A stretch of 12,722 nt of DNA from Giesbergeria sp. (GCA_017998735.1 JAGOCN010000017.1:1-12722); one strand, 5' to 3'; shown: positions 1 to 6,103, numbered from the stretch's first letter. Numbers and translations are program-made. The notes: generated by a model not told the origin, from the letters alone.

Positions 1-853
1 GGTACTCCATGAACTTGACCGCGTTTTCTGGGTGCTTGGCATGCTTGGCAACGGCGCCGCCGGCAATGTTCATGTGCGTGCCCCAGGACTGCTGGTTGGG
101 AAACACCACGCCGACCTTGCTGGCCACCGCCATGTCTTCGGGCTTGGTCGAGCGCATCAGGCGCGCCAGGTAGTAGCTGTTGGTGACGGCGATCTCGCAC
201 TCGCCCGAGGCCACGGCCTTGATCTGGTCGGTGTCGCCCCCTTTGGGGTCGCGCGCCAGGTTGGCCACCACGCCCTTGAGCCAGGCTTCGGTCTGCTGTG
301 CACCCAGGTGCTCGGTGACAGCGCCGAACAGGCTCAGGTTGTAGGGGTGCGAGCCCGAGCGGATGCACACCTTGCCCTTGTTCTTCGGGTCGGCCAGCTC
401 CTCGTAGGTGTCCACGTCGTCTTTGTTGACCTTGACCTTGTTGTAAACGATGACGCGGGCGCGGGTGGAAAAGCCGTACCAGGAAATGCCGCCGTCGGCC
501 GCTGGCGCGCTGCGCAGGTTGGCCGGAATGCTGTCCTCCAGCACTTTGGACTTGATGGGCTGGAACAGGCCGTCGGCCTCGCCCTTGTACAGGCGCGAAG
601 CATCCACCAGCAGGATCACGTCGGCAGGGGACGCCGAGCCTTCGGCCTTCAGGCGCGCCAGGATGCCGGCGTCGTCCGCGTCCACGCGGTTGATCTTGAT
701 GCCGGTGGCCTTGGTGAAGCCGTCGTACATCGCTTCATCGGTGGAGTAATGGCGCGCCGAATACAGGTTGACGACGTTGTCCTGGGCATGGGCAAAGCCG
801 GTGGCGGCCAGAACAAGGCAGGCTGCGGCAGCCGCTGCGGTGGTTTTTTTCAT
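1..853 (-). CDS. Fe(III) ABC transporter periplasmic substrate-binding protein (FutA/FbpA type), 3' end outside window
   Basis: Reading leftwards from the ATG at 853-851, 284 codons are open with no stop before the window edge, so the C-terminus is missing. Residues 1-24 form a Sec signal peptide (MKK, alanine-rich core, AHAQ end). The mature protein opens with NLYSARHYSTDE (29-40), the first iron-ligand loop of the FutA class, and has the paired tyrosines of NSYYLARLM at Y227/Y228, which in that family coordinate ferric iron with the N-terminal loop tyrosine. VDADDAGILARLKAEG (57-72) and ADVILLVDASRLY (77-89) are also typical. It should bind Fe(III) in the periplasm and pass it to an ABC permease/ATPase, probably encoded further left. 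There is no good Shine-Dalgarno: the 30 nt before the ATG are pyrimidine-rich. The start is chosen because the signal peptide begins there. A Fur-like site upstream fits iron repression. Family assignment is firm; the exact ligand is inferred. Confidence 0.93.
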   Translation of the reverse strand, partial: MKKTTAAAAAACLVLAATGFAHAQDNVVNLYSARHYSTDEAMYDGFTKATGIKINRVDADDAGILARLKAEGSASPADVILLVDASRLYKGEADGLFQPIKSKVLEDSIPANLRSAPAADGGISWYGFSTRARVIVYNKVKVNKDDVDTYEELADPKNKGKVCIRSGSHPYNLSLFGAVTEHLGAQQTEAWLKGVVANLARDPKGGDTDQIKAVASGECEIAVTNSYYLARLMRSTKPEDMAVASKVGVVFPNQQSWGTHMNIAGGAVAKHAKHPENAVKFMEY

Positions 854-895
854 GGGGGAAGTGGGGAAAGGGAAAGGAAAATGATCGGAAAGGCG

Positions 896-924
896 ATACT
901 AAAGCAAACGCGAACTATTCGCAA
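896..924 (-). promoter_or_regulatory. Putative sigma70 promoter of the iron-binding protein gene
   Basis: On the minus strand TTGCGA (924-919, 4/6 match to TTGACA) and TAGTAT (901-896, 4/6 to TATAAT) are separated by exactly 17 nt. Transcription would start near 889, giving a leader of about 36 nt before the ATG at 853. Each hexamer is only moderate; the call rests on ideal spacing, position, and overlap with the palindrome at 910-922. Confidence 0.5.
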
Positions 925-926
925 TA
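906..926 (-). promoter_or_regulatory. Fur-box-like operator overlapping the promoter
   Basis: The perfect inverted repeat GCGAA-N3-TTCGC (910-922) sits in an A/T-rich surround; on the minus strand it reads TTGCGAATAGTTCGCGTTT. Betaproteobacterial Fur sites often have this TGCGAAT...ATTCGCA-like form. It covers the -35 element and spacer of the promoter driving an iron-binding protein, which is where an iron-dependent repressor would act. The Fur assignment is inference from family, position and symmetry. Confidence 0.5.
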
Positions 927-928
927 AG

Positions 929-972
929 AATGCCTGGGGAATGCCTGGGGAATGTCTTGGGTTTGCCTTGGA
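929..972. repeat. 11-bp tandem repeat, about four copies
   Basis: AATGCCTGGGG occurs perfectly at 929-939 and 940-950, again with two changes at 951-961 (AATGTCTTGGG), and as a degenerate fourth unit at 962-972. The units abut with no spacer. The array begins 5 bp upstream of the -35 hexamer of the iron-binding protein promoter, so with a period near one helical turn all copies face the same side of the DNA. It may be a regulator-binding array or replication slippage. Confidence 0.75.
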
Positions 973-990
973 CTTGTCCGGTTCCGGCCT

Positions 991-1035
991 GTGCCGCAAA
1001 GCCGTTTCAGCAGGACGTTCAAGTTCTTGCGGCAC
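991..1035. repeat. 9-bp perfect inverted repeat with 27-nt spacer
   Basis: GTGCCGCAA (991-999) and TTGCGGCAC (1027-1035) are exact reverse complements. The pair lies between the phasin terminator and the 11-bp array, upstream of the iron-binding protein promoter. No T-run follows on either strand, so it is not an intrinsic terminator. It could be a two-half-site operator or a remnant hairpin; function unknown. Confidence 0.6.
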
Positions 1036-1046
1036 GCAGTGCAGGC

Positions 1047-1074
1047 AAAAAAAAGCCCGGTGCAAACCGGGCTT
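1047..1074 (-). terminator. Intrinsic terminator downstream of the phasin gene
   Basis: On the minus strand the stem AAGCCCGG / CCGGGCTT (8 bp, 6-nt loop) is followed by an unbroken run of eight T. It ends transcription coming from the phasin gene, whose stop codon lies about 165 nt upstream, and insulates the iron-binding protein promoter. Confidence 0.88.
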
Positions 1075-1078
1075 GAAA

Positions 1079-1110
1079 GGATTCAGAAAGCTTGCGCTTC
1101 ACGAGAATCC
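1079..1110 (-). other. Stem-loop with GNRA tetraloop in the phasin 3' region
   Basis: On the minus strand GGATTC (1110-1105) pairs with GAATCC (1084-1079). Inside is a second stem, AAGC-GCAA-GCTT (1099-1088), capped by a GNRA-type GCAA loop. Only 4 nt separate this element from the terminator at 1047-1074, giving a compact two-hairpin transcript end. It may simply stabilise the phasin mRNA or may be the 3' part of a small RNA. Confidence 0.5.
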
Positions 1111-1195
1111 AAGGAGACAACTGGTGGGTTTTTGAACGGCCCGAAAACGTGTTTCCAGCGCCCTTCAAAAATCAGTGTTCACTTTGAGGGGTTGT

Positions 1196-1229
1196 TTCCT
1201 GTTCCTGAAAATGCATCCTGGAACAGGAA
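1196..1229 (-). other. 10-bp perfect stem-loop just after the phasin stop codon
   Basis: TTCCTGTTCC (1196-1205) and GGAACAGGAA (1220-1229) are exact reverse complements around a 14-nt loop containing ATGCAT. On the phasin transcript it starts 8 nt after the stop codon. No U-run follows, so it is unlikely to terminate by itself; a 3'-end stabiliser or part of a 3'-UTR RNA is more plausible. Confidence 0.6.
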
Positions 1230-1237
1230 GCCGGCAA

Positions 1238-1804
1238 TCAACGCTTGGTGTTGCGGGCCATCGTCGAGTTGACGGCTTCGGTGGTGCTGGCAGCGACGGC
1301 ATTGAAGTTGGTCTCTGCAGCGTCGGTGGCCTGCTTGACAGCCTTCTGCACCGATTCAAAAGCGGTGTTGGCGGCGGACACGGCGTTCTTCATGACGGCC
1401 ACGGCGTTTTCCGAACCGGCAGGTGCGTTCTTGCTGGCGGTTTCCACCATGGAAGCGAAATTGCGCTGGGCTTCAGCAGCCTTTTCTTCCATGGCCTTGG
1501 TGATTTCGGTGCCGGTGCCGGTGGCGATGTCGTACACATGGCGGCTGTACGAAGCAGCCTTTTCGGCCAGGGGCTGCAGCAGACCGGCTTGCAGGGCCAG
1601 CAGCTCTTGTGCGTCCTTGGCGGCAAAGGCGTTTTGCGTGTGGGCAGCGGCTTCGTTCAGGGCAGCGCGCGAAGCGGCCATGTTCAGCTCGACCAGCTTT
1701 TCAACGCTTTCAAAGGCCTTGTTGGTCAGGCCAAACAGGGTTTCGATGTTTGCCTTGTGGGCAGCCATGAGTTGTTCGGCGGTCAGGTTGGTGTTCATGT
1801 TCAT
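1238..1804 (-). CDS. phaP: Phasin family protein (PHA granule-associated)
   Basis: The 188-residue protein matches betaproteobacterial PhaP (Phasin_2/TIGR01841 type) in length and character: all helical, alanine-rich, no signal peptide or membrane segment, no cysteine. It opens [41 protein letters not shown] (19-38) is the typical amphipathic N-terminal phasin stretch, followed by [13 protein letters not shown] (62-74) and a helical tail ending MARNTKR. Phasins coat cytoplasmic polyhydroxyalkanoate granules, limit coalescence and set granule number. The ATG at 1804 is chosen over the one at 1798 because GGAG lies 7 nt upstream of it; an in-frame extension to 1894 is implausible because it crosses the operator and leader. 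The gene is monocistronic, with its own terminator. Two TGCA palindromes in the promoter suggest PhaR repression released when PHA accumulates. Confidence 0.95.
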   Translation of the reverse strand: MNMNTNLTAEQLMAAHKANIETLFGLTNKAFESVEKLVELNMAASRAALNEAAAHTQNAFAAKDAQELLALQAGLLQPLAEKAASYSRHVYDIATGTGTEITKAMEEKAAEAQRNFASMVETASKNAPAGSENAVAVMKNAVSAANTAFESVQKAVKQATDAAETNFNAVAASTTEAVNSTMARNTKR

Positions 1805-1877
1805 CGTCAATCTCCAGAAGTTGAATGTGCAAAAGGCACTGAAGGGTAGGCATCTGCCCTGGTTCGCCCTCGAAGCG

Positions 1878-1894
1878 ATGTTGCAGTGCAGCAT
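1878..1894. promoter_or_regulatory. TGCA palindrome 1, putative PhaR operator at the phasin transcription start
   Basis: ATGTTGCAGTGCAGCAT is symmetric about G1886 except for one position pair. It lies just downstream of the putative -10 (1901-1906), so it would cover the start of the transcript. A second copy is at 1936-1952. A pair placed at the start site and above the -35 matches what is described for PhaR on Ralstonia phaP. Identity of the regulator is inferred. Confidence 0.55.
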
Positions 1895-1900
1895 GGGCCA

Positions 1901-1928
1901 AGTGTAACGTGTGCTGAAGGATTTGCAA
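1901..1928 (-). promoter_or_regulatory. Putative phasin promoter
   Basis: Minus-strand TTGCAA (1928-1923) and TACACT (1906-1901), each 4/6 to consensus, are separated by 16 nt. The start would be near 1894, giving a leader of about 90 nt. The pair sits between two TGCA palindromes, which supports the assignment more than the hexamers do. Confidence 0.45.
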
Positions 1929-1935
1929 GCTGATT

Positions 1936-1952
1936 TTGTTGCACTGCATCAT
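1936..1952. promoter_or_regulatory. TGCA palindrome 2, putative PhaR operator upstream of the phasin -35
   Basis: TTTGTTGCACTGCATCA and its flanks repeat the pattern of palindrome 1: TGTTGCA-C-TGCATCA, with one mismatched pair. Its centre (1944) is 58 bp from that of palindrome 1 and it lies directly above the -35. It also sits on the side facing the divergent thioesterase gene and could affect both. Confidence 0.5.
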
Positions 1953-2111
1953 TTTTACTTTTTTTCACTCAGGGTCGCGTTGTGCGCAGCCTGTGCCAAG
2001 GTGCATATTCCCAATGCATTGCGCCTGAATGCACACAAAAACGCACGTGGCAGCCATGCAACGGGGCCTTGCTTTTTGTGCTGCTAACGGGCGTTGGCAC
2101 AATGCCGTGGC
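1953..2111. other. Thioesterase-side intergenic DNA with a cluster of TGCA words
   Basis: This is the rest of the roughly 307-bp space between the divergent phasin and thioesterase genes. GTGCAT (2001-2006) and ATGCAC (2029-2034) form an inverted repeat around the palindrome AATGCATT (2013-2020). Just before the thioesterase ATG, CACAAT (2098-2103) resembles a -10, which would make the transcript nearly leaderless, but no good -35 accompanies it. No open reading frame here looks real. Confidence 0.4.
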
Positions 2112-2609
2112 ATGCATTCCACCACCACCACCACCGCTCCCCTTCCCGCAACAACGCCCGTAGCGCCCGCGCAGCCGCAGGTGCGTTCGCGCTACCCCGT
2201 GTTTCGCTCCATCACCACCCGCTGGGGGGACAACGATGTTTACGGCCATGTGAACAACGTCGTGTATTACAGCTGGTTCGACACCGCCGTGAACGCGTAC
2301 CTGATGGAGCAGGGCGCGCTGGACATCCATGCCGGAGAGGCCATCGGGCTGGTGGTGGAAACCGGCTGCAATTACTTTGCCCCGCTGGCGTTTCCTCAGA
2401 CCATCGACGCCGGCATCCGCGTGGCGCACACGGGCCGCTCCAGCGTGCGCTATGAAGTGGGGCTGTTTGCCGCAGGCGCGCCGCTTAGCGCCGCTGCCGG
2501 CCATTTCATCCATGTGTATGTGGACCGCCGCACACGGCGCCCGGTGCCCCTGCCGCCGCTGCTGTGCCGCGTGCTGCTGCCCCTGGGTGCGCAGGCGGCG
2601 GCAGCCTGA
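2112..2609 (+). CDS. Acyl-CoA thioesterase family protein (4HBT hotdog fold)
   Basis: The 165-residue product carries the 4-hydroxybenzoyl-CoA thioesterase/YbgC signature [13 protein letters not shown] (37-49) followed by [16 protein letters not shown]42 aligns with the catalytic Asp of this family (D17 of Pseudomonas 4-hydroxybenzoyl-CoA thioesterase). [22 protein letters not shown] (83-104) and [11 protein letters not shown] (109-119) are the expected core strands. Such enzymes hydrolyse acyl-CoA thioesters in the cytoplasm; the substrate cannot be read from sequence. The first 25 residues are low-complexity (five Thr in a row, then Pro/Ala) and precede the fold. I use the ATG at 2112; a TTG at 2094 would add six residues, and neither has a clear ribosome-binding site. 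The gene is divergent from the phasin gene, so a link to PHA or hydroxyacyl-CoA turnover is possible but unproven. Confidence 0.9.
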   Translation: MHSTTTTTAPLPATTPVAPAQPQVRSRYPVFRSITTRWGDNDVYGHVNNVVYYSWFDTAVNAYLMEQGALDIHAGEAIGLVVETGCNYFAPLAFPQTIDAGIRVAHTGRSSVRYEVGLFAAGAPLSAAAGHFIHVYVDRRTRRPVPLPPLLCRVLLPLGAQAAAA

Positions 2610-2933
2610 ACCGTGCGCGGCCACCGCGCCCCGCACTTTCGTGCCAGTCCGTGCCTTTGCCAGCCGCTGTGCGCCATCCCCTACACTTTGGCGCAGGCCT
2701 TTGCCGTGGCTTTGCCTGCGGGCAGGCGCCAGGGGCGCTGGTCCGAAGCGTGACAGCCCGGCTGCCTGCACGGACCTGTACTGTGCCCGGCTGCTGTCTT
2801 GCTGCCAAAGGCGCTGTGGTGCTGGCTGCCGGGTGCGCTGCCGATGGCATTTGCGCAACACACAAAAATCTGCAGGCCTGACCAGAGGGCATTGCAGAGG
2901 TTTTCATTCCATTCCTGCCGGGAGACACGATTT
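2610..2933. other. 324-bp intergenic region without a recognisable gene
   Basis: Several frames stay open here but none resembles a known protein. I see a small hairpin GCCTG-CGGG-CAGGC (2714-2727) and a 10-bp direct repeat GCCCGGCTGC (2756-2765 and 2785-2794). There is no T-run after any stem, so no terminator for the thioesterase gene is evident, and no convincing promoter for the carrier gene. The last 15 nt hold the carrier's ribosome-binding site. Confidence 0.5.
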
Positions 2934-4343
2934 ATGAAACCCATTCGATGGCTTGCAGCCGCTGCGCTGGCCTGTCTGCCCGCCCTGGCCTCGGCGGCCG
3001 AGCTGGACGGCGCGGCGCTTTCCCTGTGGTGGGGGGTGCCGTTTGCCGGTGTCCTGCTGTCGATTGCCGTCATGCCGCTGGTGGCGCCGATTTTCTGGCA
3101 CCACCATTTTGGCAAGGTGACAGCCGCCTGGTCGCTGGCGTTCCTGCTGCCCTTTGCCATGGTGTTCGGACCGGGCCTGGCCACGGCCAGCTTCGTGCAT
3201 GCGCTGCTGGCCGAATACATTCCGTTTGTCATCCTGCTGACCGCGCTGTTCACGGTGGCGGGCGGCATCTACATCCGGGGCAACCTGCATGGCACGCCGG
3301 CGCTGAACACCACCATCCTGGCGATTGGCGCGGTGCTGGCCAGCTTCATGGGCACCACGGGGGCGTCGATGCTGCTGATCCGGCCGCTGATCCGCGCCAA
3401 CGACAACCGCAAGCACACCGCGCATGTGGTGGTGTTCTTCATCTTCATCGTCTCCAATGTGGGCGGCTCGCTGACACCGCTGGGCGACCCGCCGCTGTTT
3501 CTGGGCTTTCTGAAGGGCGTGGATTTCTTCTGGACGGTCAGGCACATCTTTTCGGAAACCCTGTTTATGCTGGCCGTGCTGCTGGTGTTGTTCTTTGTGC
3601 TGGACAGCTGGTACTACCGCAGCCGCGAGGAAGTGCTGCCGCGCGACCCCACGCCAGACACGCGCAGCATCGGTTTTGACGGGAAGATCAACTTTGCGCT
3701 ACTGGGCGCGGTGATTGCGCTGGTGCTGCTGAGCGGCTTCTGGAAGTCGCCGGTGTCGTTCAACCTTGCCGGCACCGATGTCGGTCTGCCCGGCATTGCC
3801 CGCGATGTGGGCCTGGTGGTGGTGGCGCTGCTGTCCCTGGCGCTGACGCCGCGCAAGGTGCACGAGGACAACCAGTTTGGCTGGGGGCCCATGCAGGAAG
3901 TGGCCAAGCTGTTTGCCGGCATCTTCCTGACCATCGTGCCGGTGATTGCCATGCTCAAGGCCGGTGTCAACGGCCCGTTTGGTGCCATTGTCTCGGCCGT
4001 CACCCGGCCCGACGGCTCGCCCGACCCGGCCATGTACTTCTGGGCCACCGGCATTCTCAGTTCCTTTCTGGACAACGCGCCCACCTACCTGGTGTTCTTC
4101 AATACCGCCGGCGGCGACCCGGCGGTGCTGATGACGGCGCTGGCGCCCACGCTGGCGGCCATTTCGGCCGGGGCGGTGTTCATGGGTGCCAACACCTACA
4201 TCGGCAACGCGCCCAACCTGATGGTCAAGGCGATTGCCGAAGACCGGGGCGTGAACATGCCAAGTTTCTTTGGCTACATGCTGTGGTCGGTGGGCATTTT
4301 GGTGCCGCTGTTCGTGCTGATGACCTTCATCTGGTTTGTCTGA
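2934..4343 (+). CDS. Ion-transporter-superfamily membrane carrier (CitMHS_2 / 'sodium:proton antiporter' type)
   Basis: The 469-residue polytopic protein has about a dozen hydrophobic helices preceded by a signal-peptide-like start (MKPIRWLAAAALACLPALASA, cleavage likely after residue 21). Its diagnostic segments are SNVGGSLTPLGDPP (174-187), SSFLDNAPT (376-384) and GANTYIGNAPNLMVKAIAE (418-436), the paired half-helix signatures of the ion transporter superfamily (NhaD, ArsB, citrate carriers). Homologues are usually annotated 'sodium:proton antiporter' or 'putative citrate transport'; cation and substrate cannot be told from sequence. The ATG at 2934 is chosen because GGGAGA (2920-2925) lies 8 nt upstream and the signal-like segment begins there; an upstream in-frame extension to 2799 lacks both. 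It is followed after 3 nt by a 2-hydroxyacid dehydrogenase, suggesting one operon and possibly organic-acid rather than purely Na+/H+ transport. Confidence 0.9.
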   Translation: MKPIRWLAAAALACLPALASAAELDGAALSLWWGVPFAGVLLSIAVMPLVAPIFWHHHFGKVTAAWSLAFLLPFAMVFGPGLATASFVHALLAEYIPFVILLTALFTVAGGIYIRGNLHGTPALNTTILAIGAVLASFMGTTGASMLLIRPLIRANDNRKHTAHVVVFFIFIVSNVGGSLTPLGDPPLFLGFLKGVDFFWTVRHIFSETLFMLAVLLVLFFVLDSWYYRSREEVLPRDPTPDTRSIGFDGKINFALLGAVIALVLLSGFWKSPVSFNLAGTDVGLPGIARDVGLVVVALLSLALTPRKVHEDNQFGWGPMQEVAKLFAGIFLTIVPVIAMLKAGVNGPFGAIVSAVTRPDGSPDPAMYFWATGILSSFLDNAPTYLVFFNTAGGDPAVLMTALAPTLAAISAGAVFMGANTYIGNAPNLMVKAIAEDRGVNMPSFFGYMLWSVGILVPLFVLMTFIWFV

Positions 4344-4346
4344 GCC

Positions 4347-5342
4347 ATGGCAGCACCACACCCCCTGCACACACCCCGCATCCTGGTGGCGCGCGGCATT
4401 TTTCCCGACACCGTGGCGCGGCTGCAGGCGCATTGCGAGGTGGAAACCAACCCGGACGACGTGCCCTGGTCGCCGGCCGAACTGGCGGCGCGCCTGGCCG
4501 ACAAGGACGGCGCGCTGACCACCGGCAGCGAGCGCATCAACGCAGCGCTGCTGGCCGCCTGCCCGCGCCTGAAGGTGGTGGCGAACATGGCGGTGGGCTA
4601 CAACAATTTCGATGTGGACGCCATGACCGCGGCCGGCGTGCAGGGCACCAACACACCCGACGTGCTGACCGAAACCACCGCCGACTTCGGCTTTGCCCTG
4701 CTGATGGCAACCGCGCGGCGCATCACGGAGGGCGAGCGCTGCCTGCGCGCCGGCCACTGGAAGCGCTGGAGCCACGACATGCTGGTGGGCGCCGAGGTAC
4801 ATGGCAGCACGCTGGGCATCATCGGCATGGGGCGCATCGGCCAGGGCATTGCCCGGCGCGGCGCGCACGGCTTTGGCATGAACGTCATCTACCACAACCG
4901 TTCGCGCCTGGCGCCCGCGCTGGAAGCCGAATGCAGGGCGCGCTATGTGGACCTGAAAGAGCTGCTGAAAACCGCCGACCATGTGGTGCTGGTGCTGCCG
5001 TATTCGGCCGCGTCGCACCACACCATCGGCGCGCCCGAGCTGGCATTGATGAAGCCGACCGCCACGCTGGTCAACCTGGCGCGCGGCGGCATCGTGGACG
5101 ACGCGGCGCTGGCCGAGGCGCTGCGCACGCGCCGGATTGCCGCGGCCGGGCTGGACGTGTTCGAGGGCGAGCCGGCGGTGCACCCCGGCCTGCTGGCCGC
5201 GTCCAACGTGGTGCTGACCCCGCACATTGCCAGCGCCACCGTGCAGACGCGCCTGGCCATGGCCAACCTGGCGGCCGACAACCTGCTGGCCTTTTTTGAC
5301 GGGCGCGGCGTGCCCAGCCCGGTCAACCACTTGCCGGCCTGA
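4347..5342 (+). CDS. D-2-hydroxyacid dehydrogenase, glyoxylate/hydroxypyruvate reductase type
   Basis: The 331-residue cytosolic enzyme has the standard two-domain plan. The N-terminal catalytic half includes LKVVANMAVGYNNFDVDA (75-92); the Rossmann NAD(P) motif is GIIGMGRIGQGIAR (157-170); the catalytic triad is R246 (NLARGGIVDD), E275 (VFEGEP) and H293 (LTPHIAS). The sequence most resembles GhrB-like glyoxylate/hydroxypyruvate reductases, which reduce 2-oxoacids such as glyoxylate to D-2-hydroxyacids with NADPH or NADH. HNRSR (183-187) after the second Rossmann strand is the usual basic patch of NADPH-preferring members, so NADPH use is plausible. The ATG lies 3 nt after the carrier's stop codon, so translation is probably coupled. 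The physiological substrate remains open; a link to the acid moved by the carrier is inference. Confidence 0.93.
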   Translation: MAAPHPLHTPRILVARGIFPDTVARLQAHCEVETNPDDVPWSPAELAARLADKDGALTTGSERINAALLAACPRLKVVANMAVGYNNFDVDAMTAAGVQGTNTPDVLTETTADFGFALLMATARRITEGERCLRAGHWKRWSHDMLVGAEVHGSTLGIIGMGRIGQGIARRGAHGFGMNVIYHNRSRLAPALEAECRARYVDLKELLKTADHVVLVLPYSAASHHTIGAPELALMKPTATLVNLARGGIVDDAALAEALRTRRIAAAGLDVFEGEPAVHPGLLAASNVVLTPHIASATVQTRLAMANLAADNLLAFFDGRGVPSPVNHLPA

Positions 5343-5418
5343 AAACTGCACGGGTTGCTTTGCCGCCCCTGCCGGGTGGCCATGGCGGTGCGGATTGGCC
5401 CCTGCGGCGTCACAGCAG

Positions 5419-5442
5419 TTTTGCAGGGCACCGCCTGCAAAA
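5419..5442. repeat. 9-bp perfect hairpin between the dehydrogenase and tautomerase genes
   Basis: TTTTGCAGG (5419-5427) and CCTGCAAAA (5434-5442) pair perfectly around the loop GCACCG. The stem begins 76 nt after the dehydrogenase stop codon. No T-run follows on the plus strand, so it is a weak terminator candidate at best. Its left arm plus loop (TTGCAGGGCAC, 5421-5431) recurs at 5475-5485. CATAAT at 5470-5475 could be the -10 of the tautomerase gene, but no matching -35 is seen. Confidence 0.5.
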
Positions 5443-5558
5443 AACGGGCGCCGCAACAGGCGGGCCTTTCATAATTGCAGGGCACTCTGGCAGGCCGACT
5501 GCATGGCTGCGCGGCTGCGGGTGCTTTTTTCTCCAACCTTTTTTTCCAGACAACGACC

Positions 5559-5966
5559 ATGCCTTTCATCCGCACCAGCGTCCACAAGGACACCCCCGCC
5601 GAGCAACGCAAAGCCATCGTGGACGGCATCCACCAGGCACTGGTGGACGGCATCGGCATGCCGGCCGACGAACTGTTCAACCTGGTGACCGACTACGACG
5701 CGCAGCAGTTCTTCTTCAGCCGCACCTTCAACGGCTATGCCCGCTCCGACAAGGTGGTGGTGGTGGAAATCACCATGCGCCGGGGCCGCAGCGACGCCAT
5801 GAAGCGCGCCCTGTATGCCAACATTGCCGCCAACCTGGAAAAAGATGCCGGTGTGGCACCCAACGATGTGTTCATCTTCACGCACGAAAACGACTATTCC
5901 GACTGGTCGGTGGGCGGTGGCAAGTTCGCCATGGCAATTGCCCAGCAGGTCGGCCCCGACGCCTGA
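5559..5966 (+). CDS. Tautomerase family protein (Pro1 type)
   Basis: The 135-residue protein begins MPFIRTSVHKDTPAEQRKAIVDGIHQAL. Proline directly after the initiator Met is the hallmark of the 4-oxalocrotonate tautomerase/MIF superfamily, where the freed N-terminal Pro is the catalytic base. At roughly 130 residues with DKVVVVEITMRRGRS (64-78) and DVFIFTHENDYSDWSVGGG (103-121) it fits the longer Tautomerase_2-like group rather than the 60-residue 4-OT. Substrate is unknown; such proteins catalyse keto-enol tautomerisation or dehalogenation-type reactions. The start at 5559 is fixed by Pro1; upstream in-frame codons to 5475 would bury the proline and are rejected. The ribosome-binding site is poor (an AGACAACGACC stretch before the ATG). 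The gene appears to stand alone, 216 nt after the dehydrogenase and 137 nt before rmuC. Confidence 0.9.
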   Translation: MPFIRTSVHKDTPAEQRKAIVDGIHQALVDGIGMPADELFNLVTDYDAQQFFFSRTFNGYARSDKVVVVEITMRRGRSDAMKRALYANIAANLEKDAGVAPNDVFIFTHENDYSDWSVGGGKFAMAIAQQVGPDA

Positions 5967-6103
5967 AGCGGGCAGGGTGCAGTGAGGAGTTTCTGCTGTG
6001 GTTGGTACAACCCGCCACAGGCTTCGCGCTGCAGCCCGCTGCCCTGGCCTGCTTTTCATCCCTGCGTCCAACACTGTCTGGGCGCCAAGACAGGCCTTTG
6101 CCC

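Noticed and set aside
1112..1140. Small plus-strand gene behind the AAGGAGAC ribosome-binding-like site
   Set aside because: The only nearby start (GTG) meets a stop after two codons.
5419..5442. Intrinsic terminator after the dehydrogenase gene
   Set aside because: The stem is perfect, but the sequence after it is AA then GC-rich, with no T-run on either strand.
3699..5456. 585-codon open frame on the minus strand
   Set aside because: It is antisense to the carrier and dehydrogenase genes, has a His/Arg/Gly/Gln-rich composition typical of GC-rich shadow frames, and resembles no protein family.
5360..6103. 248-codon in-frame extension upstream of RmuC, suggesting a fusion protein
   Set aside because: The extension overlaps the tautomerase gene in another frame, has no domain character, and the RmuC membrane helix begins right after the GTG at 6104.
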